A stretch of 11,014 nt of DNA. Source: Lachnospiraceae bacterium. GTDB lineage: Bacteria > Bacillota > Clostridia > Lachnospirales > Lachnospiraceae. Position 1 is the first letter of the stretch. Every line of letters begins with the position of its first letter. This document shows, piece by piece, positions 6,836-11,014 of the stretch. The notes under the pieces were generated by a model. That model was not told where the DNA came from, made no database searches, and was given only the letters and a program-made list of their open reading frames with translations. The translations under genes were made by a program, and so were the position numbers. The stretch is taken from assembly GCA_900759225.1 (NCBI GenBank), contig CAAEUM010000027.1:1-11014 (forward strand). The letters run 5' to 3'.

Positions 6836-9553
6836 CTATTTTGCATCAAACCATGATTTTCCCACCTGTGCCTCCACTTCCAGGGAAACCTTTAAGTCTG
6901 CCGCATGCTTCATTTTTTCTGTCAGGATTTCCTTTACCTCATCAAGCTCTGTTTCCTTTGTCTCGATCAAAAGCTCATCATGGATCTGCAGCACAATACG
7001 GGAGGACAATCCTCTTTTCCGAAGCTCCCTGTCAACTGCGATCATGGCAATCTTCATAATATCCGCAGCTGTTCCCTGGATCGGTGAATTCATGGCAACC
7101 CGCTCGCCGAACTGACGCTGCATAAAGTTGGCTGATTTAAGCTCCGGTATAGGCCTGCGCCTGCCGTAAAGGGTTGTAACATAGCCCTGTTCCTTTCCCT
7201 GGCTTACCAGGCTGTCAAGGAAGGCTTTTACCCCCGGATAGGTATCAAAGTAATTCTGGATATACTCCAGGGCCTCCTTGCGGGAAATGCTTAAGTCCTC
7301 ACTGAGGCCGAAAGCGCTGATCCCATAGACAATACCGAAATTCACTGCCTTGGCATTTCTTCGCTGCAGAGGCGTTACCTGGTCTAAGGGTACATGGAAC
7401 ACCTCAGAAGCCGTAATCGCATGAATATCCTGAGCAGACCGGTAAGCTTCGATCAGACGCCGGTCCCCTGACATGTGGGCCAGGATCCGAAGCTCGATCT
7501 GGGAATAATCCGCGTCCACAAACACACAGCCCTCTTTTGGGACAAATACCTTGCGTATCTCCCTGCCGAGGGCCATACGCACCGGAATATTCTGAAGGTT
7601 GGGCTCCGTGCTGCTGATCCGTCCGGTGGCTGTAATGGTCTGGTTAAAGGTTCCATGTATGCGGCCGTCCTCCTGAATGTAGGCAGCCAGCCCCTGGGCA
7701 TAGGTGGAGTTTAATTTTGTAAGCTGGCGGTAATCCAGTATTTTTTGAACCACCGGATAATCCCCGGCCAGTTTTTCCAGCACATCTGCAGCTGTAGAAT
7801 AGCCTGTTTTTGTCTTTTTCCCGCCGGGAAGCTGCATTTCCCCAAAAAGGATCTCTCCCAGCTGCTTGGGGGAATTAATATTAAACTCCCTTCCTGTTTC
7901 ACTGTAGATTTCCTGTTCCAGGCGGCCAATCCCTACCTTCAGGCGGTCACCGTATTCCTTTAAGGCCTGCCGTTCCACCTGAATGCCCTCCTGCTCCATA
8001 TGGAACAGGCTGTAGATCAGCGGCAGCTCAATCTCTGTATAAAGCCCGTACATTTCCTGAGCCTGAAGCTGTTTTTTCAATGTATCAGAAGCCTTAAAGG
8101 CCACATACCCCATATAGCAGGCACAGACAACCGCCGCCTCCTCCCCTGCCTCAAGCCCGTCTCCCAGAGTCTCCTTTGCAAGGAAATCCTTCTGGGAAGG
8201 GATCGTAAGACCGAGATAGTCCCGGGCCAGGTCATCATATGAATAGGTATCCTTTAAAGGGTTTAGCAGATAGCCTGCCACACCTGCGTCAAAAACATTT
8301 TCCTCAAACTCCCAGTCCACATAGGGGAGCATTGCCTTTAGATCAAGGACCCATATTTCATGTTCTCTGCAAGCTGCCAGCTTCTTAATCTCCTCCAGGA
8401 GCCATTCCCGGGAAATTTCGTCCTTACAGCGGATACAGTAGATTTCTGTTTCCCCAAAGCTTAAAGCCAGGCCTGCAATCCTGTTTTTGTCCGCCGCTGT
8501 CTCATTTTCCTCAAACAGGGACAGCTGCTGTATTTCCTCTTTCTTTTTAAGCCTGCTTCCGGGAAGCAGCTGCAGGCCAGCGACTGAAGCTTTGGCAGCC
8601 TTTTCAAACAGCTTTTTGGCCTGCTTCTTATCATCCACCAATGTAAAGGCCTCTTCCAGGGCAGACTCCTCTTTTCCTCCTGCCACAGAAGGGTCAAAGC
8701 GGCTTAAAATAGACTTAAACTCAAGGCGCTTCATATACTGATATGCTTCCTGGGTATAAAGATCTGTGATGGCTGCATCCTCATAGGAAAAAGCCACCGG
8801 GCAGTCCGTGCAGATCGTCGCAAGATCCTTGCTCATCTGGGCCATGTCATAATGCTCCCGCAGTGCCTTCTGCGCCCTTGGAGGCTTTATGTCATCCAGA
8901 TGGGCATAAGCATTCTCAATGCTTTTGTAGGTTTCGATCAGGCTTGTAGCCGTCTTTTCTCCGATGGAGGGCACGCCGGGAATATTGTCTGAGGCATCTC
9001 CCATCAGCGCCTTTACATCAATAAATTCCAGAGGCTTTACCTTGTACTCCCTCTCTACATCCTCCGGATAGTAATCCTTTACCTCCGTAACCCCCCTGCT
9101 TGTCCTTGGGATCCGTATCTTAATATGGGTATCTGACAGCTGTAAAAGGTCGCGGTCACCGGATACCACAGACACCTCAATGCCCTGTGCCTGACAGCGC
9201 TTCGCCACTGTCCCAAGAATATCGTCCGCCTCAAAGCCCTCCAGGGTGAGGATAGGGATTCCCATGGCTGCCAGAACTTCCTTCATTAAAGGCACCTGCT
9301 CGTGAAGCTCCTTTGGCATTGGTTTTCTGGTTCCCTTATAGGCCTCATATTTTAAATGGCGGAAGGTAGGCTTTGACAGATCAAAGGCAACCGCCAGATG
9401 ATCCGCCTTTTCCTCCTCCAGGATACGGAACATAATATTTAAAAAGCCATACACCGCATTGGTGTGAAGGCCCTCTGAGTTGGTCAGATCCGGCACCCCG
9501 TAAAAAGCCCGGTTTAAAATACTGTGCCCATCAATTAAAACTAATTTATCCAT
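6836..9553 (-). CDS. polA: DNA polymerase I
   Basis: 905 residues from ATG 9553 (GAGGA about 7 nt upstream). The frame is open to 9577, but MDKLVLIDGHS is the family start. Pol I fills gaps and removes RNA primers in lagging-strand synthesis and excision repair. The N-terminal 5'-nuclease (about 1-290) has D8, FDLSKPTFRH (58-66), EADD (108-111), SGDRD (131-135) and GDASDNIPG (185-193). The middle 3'-5' exonuclease domain (about 295-470) lacks the catalytic acids: where DxE is expected the text is ASVAGLQLL (about 322-330), and the second motif reads VLDLKAML without its Asp. Proofreading is therefore probably absent, as in Taq and Bacillus Pol I. The polymerase domain is complete: motif A VDADYSQIELR (catalytic D682), motif B RRNAKAVNFGIVYG (K735, F739), motif C QIHDELL (H858-D859-E860). 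F739 is the residue type that discriminates against dideoxynucleotides. It follows the zf-HC2 gene by 42 bp. Confidence 0.97.
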   Translation of the reverse strand: MDKLVLIDGHSILNRAFYGVPDLTNSEGLHTNAVYGFLNIMFRILEEEKADHLAVAFDLSKPTFRHLKYEAYKGTRKPMPKELHEQVPLMKEVLAAMGIPILTLEGFEADDILGTVAKRCQAQGIEVSVVSGDRDLLQLSDTHIKIRIPRTSRGVTEVKDYYPEDVEREYKVKPLEFIDVKALMGDASDNIPGVPSIGEKTATSLIETYKSIENAYAHLDDIKPPRAQKALREHYDMAQMSKDLATICTDCPVAFSYEDAAITDLYTQEAYQYMKRLEFKSILSRFDPSVAGGKEESALEEAFTLVDDKKQAKKLFEKAAKASVAGLQLLPGSRLKKKEEIQQLSLFEENETAADKNRIAGLALSFGETEIYCIRCKDEISREWLLEEIKKLAACREHEIWVLDLKAMLPYVDWEFEENVFDAGVAGYLLNPLKDTYSYDDLARDYLGLTIPSQKDFLAKETLGDGLEAGEEAAVVCACYMGYVAFKASDTLKKQLQAQEMYGLYTEIELPLIYSLFHMEQEGIQVERQALKEYGDRLKVGIGRLEQEIYSETGREFNINSPKQLGEILFGEMQLPGGKKTKTGYSTAADVLEKLAGDYPVVQKILDYRQLTKLNSTYAQGLAAYIQEDGRIHGTFNQTITATGRISSTEPNLQNIPVRMALGREIRKVFVPKEGCVFVDADYSQIELRILAHMSGDRRLIEAYRSAQDIHAITASEVFHVPLDQVTPLQRRNAKAVNFGIVYGISAFGLSEDLSISRKEALEYIQNYFDTYPGVKAFLDSLVSQGKEQGYVTTLYGRRRPIPELKSANFMQRQFGERVAMNSPIQGTAADIMKIAMIAVDRELRKRGLSSRIVLQIHDELLIETKETELDEVKEILTEKMKHAADLKVSLEVEAQVGKSWFDAK

Positions 9554-9571
9554 TTTGTTTCCTCTCTTTAA

Positions 9572-9586
9572 GGGCAAAAACTGCCC
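9572..9586 (-). promoter_or_regulatory. Small hairpin in the zf-HC2/polA gap
   Basis: In the minus-strand transcript GGGCA-GTTTT-TGCCC forms a 5-bp stem with a 5-nt loop, a few bases upstream of the polA ribosome binding site (about 9558-9566). No U-run follows, so it is not a terminator. It could mark an RNA processing or stability site, or tune polA translation. Confidence 0.3.
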
Positions 9587-9595
9587 GTTTATATC

Positions 9596-9943
9596 CTACA
9601 GCAATCCTCCCTGGCTCCAGATACGGAGCCACAGGATCAGCACCACCGCTACCGCCCAGAAACAGAGGGTATTCACTGCATAGCGGGCGTCCCGTATGAG
9701 ATGAAGGGTATGGATATGCTGCTTTGAAAGCTCCAGGGCTGTTTCCAGTGCACCCTTTATATTATAGGTTCCTGTTCCCTCGTCCAGCTGCCGGATGCCC
9801 ACATCTACTGTAAAATAAATTTCAAGCTCCTCCCGGCATTCCCTGCAGCCATCAATATGCTCCAGAAAATCCTCCAGCTCTGCATCCGTAAGTTCTCCGT
9901 TAATATAAGGCATTACCATCCGTTCCGCTTCCCTGCAGGTCAC
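9596..9943 (-). CDS. zf-HC2 (anti-sigma-type zinc finger) small membrane protein
   Basis: 115 residues, starting at GTG 9943. A near-perfect ribosome binding site AAGGAGG lies 7 nt upstream, which decides this start. Residues 1-45 fit the putative zinc-finger (zf-HC2) fold of anti-sigma factors: C3 and H29-x3-C33-x2-C36 are the expected ligands, in a helical acidic context (TDAELEDFLEHIDGCREC). Residues 46-90 are an amphipathic linker. One hydrophobic segment spans about 92-108 (LCFWAVAVVLILWLRI) and leaves almost nothing outside the membrane, so this is not a full RsiW-like transmembrane sensor. Known zf-HC2 proteins bind ECF sigma factors, often in a zinc/redox-dependent way, but no sigma-factor gene is adjacent. 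It is the first gene of the polA cluster; its role there is unknown. Confidence 0.8.
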   Translation of the reverse strand: MTCREAERMVMPYINGELTDAELEDFLEHIDGCRECREELEIYFTVDVGIRQLDEGTGTYNIKGALETALELSKQHIHTLHLIRDARYAVNTLCFWAVAVVLILWLRIWSQGGLL

Positions 9944-10010
9944 AGTCTTACCTCCTTCTTGTTGCTCTTACTCGTCGTGCTTTTCTCCTTTGTATATTAA
10001 AATCTCCCTT

Positions 10011-10039
10011 ATTATACTCTATTCCAAGCCCTTTCGCAA
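10011..10039 (-). promoter_or_regulatory. Sigma-A-type promoter of the zf-HC2-polA-coaE gene cluster
   Basis: On the minus strand TTGCGA (10034-10039) and a perfect TATAAT (10011-10016) are separated by exactly 17 bp. The predicted start near 10004 leaves a leader of about 60 nt before GTG 9943. That leader holds a second Shine-Dalgarno-like AAAGGAG (9985-9991) with no usable start codon after it. Confidence 0.8.
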
Positions 10040-10066
10040 CTGCAGCAGCCGGGGGCTTTTTTAATC

Positions 10067-10113
10067 AAAAAAAATAGCCAGAGGCCTTGATCTAGAAGGC
10101 TTCTGGCTATTTT
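10067..10113 (-). terminator. Intrinsic terminator of the tRNA-Leu transcript
   Basis: Read on the minus strand, arms at 10096-10110 and 10074-10088 form a 15-bp stem with one A-C mismatch (positions 101/83) and a 7-nt loop; three more A-T pairs extend the base. Eight T's follow (A's at 10067-10074 on the plus strand). It begins about 8-10 nt past the tRNA 3' end and shields the polA promoter from read-through. On the plus strand the mismatch becomes a G-U pair, and four T's follow, so it could act weakly in both directions. Confidence 0.9.
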
Positions 10114-10120
10114 CAAGTGA

Positions 10121-10203
10121 TGCCGGCAGCGGGACTTGAACCCGCACGGGGTTGCCCCCAACAGATTTTGAGTCTGCATCGTCTGCCATTCCGACACGCC
10201 GGC
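10121..10203 (-). tRNA. tRNA-Leu (anticodon CAA)
   Basis: The minus strand folds as a class II tRNA of 83 nt. The acceptor stem is GCCGGCG with TGCCGGC (one G-T pair at its inner end) and the discriminator base is A at 10121. The anticodon stem is GCAGA/TCTGT with loop CTCAAAA, anticodon CAA at 10168-10170, which reads UUG codons. The long variable arm has a GGGG/CCCC stem, and the T arm is GCGGG-TTCAAGT-CCCGC. The long variable arm and the A discriminator identify leucine. The 3' CCA is not encoded (TCA follows), so a CCA-adding enzyme is needed. Confidence 0.95.
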
Positions 10204-10222
10204 TTTGCTCACAACGTTAGTT

Positions 10223-10251
10223 ATTTTAACACAGAACCCGTTGTTTGGCAA
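10223..10251 (-). promoter_or_regulatory. Sigma-A-type promoter of tRNA-Leu
   Basis: On the minus strand TTGCCA (10246-10251) and TAAAAT (10223-10228) are 17 bp apart. The start would fall near 10216, about 13 nt before the mature tRNA 5' end, a usual distance for a tRNA gene. It lies just after the stop of the 60-residue orphan gene. Confidence 0.75.
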
Positions 10252-10273
10252 GTATTTTTTTCAGTTTGACCCG

Positions 10274-10456
10274 CTAACCCTGGTTATGCTTCGCAAATCG
10301 GTGCTTCTGCTCCCTGACATACTGTTCCAGTACTGCTGCCTCCCTCTCTCCTAAGATTCCCTTGGTTTCTGTCAGCGATAAAAGCCCCTTAAAATATATA
10401 TTCACTACCTCCATCGGTACATTTCCAATCTCTGCTACCAGCTCTAAATGTGTCAT
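10274..10456 (-). CDS. Hypothetical protein, 60 residues
   Basis: The start is ATG 10456, with AGGAG 7 nt upstream inside a purine-rich run. The frame is open to 10540, but the extra 28 residues have no ribosome binding site and look random. The protein MTHLELVAEIGNVPMEVVN... is soluble and predicted helical, with no signal peptide or membrane segment. Its N-terminal third (LELVAEIGNVPMEVVNIYFKGL) resembles a short helix-turn-helix of the kind seen in small DNA- or RNA-binding proteins; this is a shape impression, not a family match. The C-terminus is basic (REQKHRFAKHNQG). I do not recognise the family. It lies directly upstream of the tRNA-Leu promoter, with no clear terminator between them. 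Confidence 0.6.
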   Translation of the reverse strand: MTHLELVAEIGNVPMEVVNIYFKGLLSLTETKGILGEREAAVLEQYVREQKHRFAKHNQG

Positions 10457-10481
10457 ATTCCTTCTCCTTCTCTCTTCCTTA

Positions 10482-10507
10482 CCGGACAGGCATTCGGAAA
10501 CTGCCGG
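10482..10507 (-). promoter_or_regulatory. Hairpin upstream of the 60-residue orphan
   Basis: In minus-strand RNA, CCGGCAG pairs with CTGtCCGG (7 bp with one bulged base) around an 11-nt loop, just upstream of the purine-rich ribosome binding region. No T-run follows. It may be a leader structure of the orphan mRNA. I found no convincing promoter for that gene between here and 10600. Confidence 0.25.
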
Positions 10508-10554
10508 CCTAATACTATATGGCCCAAACAGAGGTTTCATGACTGCTTTTTATC

Positions 10555-10583
10555 GTGACAAACAGGACCCAAGGCTGTATACT
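10555..10583 (+). promoter_or_regulatory. Sigma-A-type promoter of the right-edge membrane protein gene
   Basis: GTGACA (10555-10560) and TATACT (10578-10583) are separated by exactly 17 bp; each matches the consensus at 5 of 6 positions. The predicted start near 10590 gives a leader of about 165 nt before ATG 10757. Confidence 0.65.
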
Positions 10584-10599
10584 AAAATAAAGAGGTAAT

Positions 10600-10629
10600 T
10601 CAGGCCGGGCATTTTTCCTGCCCTCCTGA
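10600..10629 (+). promoter_or_regulatory. Hairpin near the 5' end of the long leader
   Basis: TCAGG (10600-10604) pairs with CCTGA (10625-10629), and inside it GGGCA (10607-10611) pairs with TGCCC (10619-10623) around loop TTTTTCC, with a small asymmetric internal loop. It would lie about 10 nt from the predicted transcript start. No U-run follows, so it is not a terminator. A role in mRNA stability is possible. The rest of the leader (10630-10740) is A+T-rich with no riboswitch I recognise. Confidence 0.35.
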
Positions 10630-10756
10630 GCAGTTACAAATAAACGAAGGAAAGTTTTCATAAATTGTAAGCTTTTCTTCAAACACTCTCTTCATTTTTC
10701 CTGTACACTGTATGGGAATGAAAAAAGTATTTACACTACTAAGGAGGAAACTGCCA

Positions 10757-11014
10757 ATGAACACCAACCAAAAAATCCTGATCGGCGCCATCAGTGCGGC
10801 TGTTGTAATAGGAGGCGTTACCATCGGCTTCATCTTAAGTAAATCACCGGAGCCTGCCGACCTCTCTACGATCCACACCCAGGCCTCTACAGAAGCAAAA
10901 AAAGAAACACTTCCCGAGACCAGCGCACCGGAGACAACGGCTCCAGAAAAAGAAACAGAAGCTGTCCGCAGCGTGACCGCGGACCTTGCAACCTACACCT
11001 ATGAAAATATTTCC
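10757..11014 (+). CDS. Membrane-anchored extracytoplasmic protein, N-terminal part (cut by window edge)
   Basis: 86 codons to the right edge. ATG 10757 has AAGGAGG at 10741-10747, 9 nt upstream. An in-frame ATG at 10712 would add 15 residues but has no ribosome binding site. Residues 7-28 (ILIGAISAAVVIGGVTIGFILS) form a single membrane segment or uncleaved signal anchor; there is no lipobox cysteine. Residues 30-71 are a Pro/Thr/Glu/Ala-rich linker, typical of wall-spanning spacers. From about 72 the text VRSVTADLATYTYENIS looks like the start of a folded outer domain. This opening reminds me of secreted DUF4163/DUF3298 (RsiV-like) proteins, but too little is visible to say so firmly. It diverges from the 60-residue orphan. 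Confidence 0.75.
   Translation, partial: MNTNQKILIGAISAAVVIGGVTIGFILSKSPEPADLSTIHTQASTEAKKETLPETSAPETTAPEKETEAVRSVTADLATYTYENIS

Noticed and set aside
9944..9991. Possible leader peptide after the AAAGGAG at 9985-9991
   Set aside because: No ATG, GTG or TTG follows at a usable distance before the zf-HC2 start.
10021..10062. AAGCCC...GGGCTT followed by six T's, a possible plus-strand terminator
   Set aside because: The loop is 21 nt, the stem only 6 bp, no plus-strand gene precedes it, and it overlaps the -35 of the polA cluster promoter; likely chance.
10600..10878. 92-codon minus-strand open frame across the divergent region and the start of the surface protein gene
   Set aside because: It lies opposite a gene with a strong ribosome binding site and membrane anchor, and shows no coding features of its own.
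1..11014. Search for mobile elements, CRISPR repeats, toxin-antitoxin or defence genes
   Set aside because: No direct repeat arrays, transposase or integrase motifs, or attachment-like duplications beside the tRNA were seen; the gene content is core-like.

Overview
The window reads as chromosomal DNA of an anaerobic Firmicute, most likely a Lachnospiraceae/Clostridium-type gut bacterium. The evidence is the strong AGGAGG-type ribosome binding sites, sigma-A-like promoters, the UPF0237/UPF0210 gene pair, the TmcAL/YlbM family and a Pol I with a degenerate proofreading domain. I see no insertion sequence, integrase, phage gene, CRISPR array or toxin-antitoxin pair. The region looks like core genome, and I found no clearly new multi-gene system.

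Left edge (1-548): the N-terminal 119 codons of a membrane-anchored HtrA/DegP-type serine protease lie on the minus strand and run off the window. They diverge from tmcAL (plus strand), which encodes the ligase that makes N4-acetylcytidine in elongator tRNA-Met. The divergent gap carries a perfect 14-bp palindrome. tmcAL converges on the next gene, and the two overlap by 6 bp.

Centre (1785-10039, all minus strand): one long, tightly packed gene cluster reads leftward from a well-formed promoter at 10011-10039. Its order is a zf-HC2 membrane protein, polA, coaE, a YycJ/WalJ-like metallo-beta-lactamase-fold hydrolase, an ACT-domain protein (UPF0237), a UPF0210/PFL-like protein, a histidine phosphatase, and a SAM-dependent methyltransferase of the METTL25-like fold group. 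Gaps are mostly 1-42 bp; the largest (89 bp) may hold an internal promoter. The cluster joins DNA repair/replication (polA, perhaps the MBL protein) and CoA synthesis (coaE) to several conserved proteins of unknown role.

Right edge (10040-11014): a tRNA-Leu(CAA) gene (minus) has its own promoter and a strong intrinsic terminator that separates it from the polA promoter. Upstream of it is a 60-residue orphan gene (minus). A divergent gene (plus), cut by the window end, encodes a membrane-anchored extracytoplasmic protein. That gene has a good sigma-A promoter and a leader of about 165 nt containing a hairpin.

Several start codons were moved inward from the longest open frame on ribosome-binding-site and family-length grounds: polA at 9553, UPF0210 at 5014, ACT protein at 5376, MBL at 6198 and the orphan at 10456. 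The zf-HC2 gene starts with GTG.
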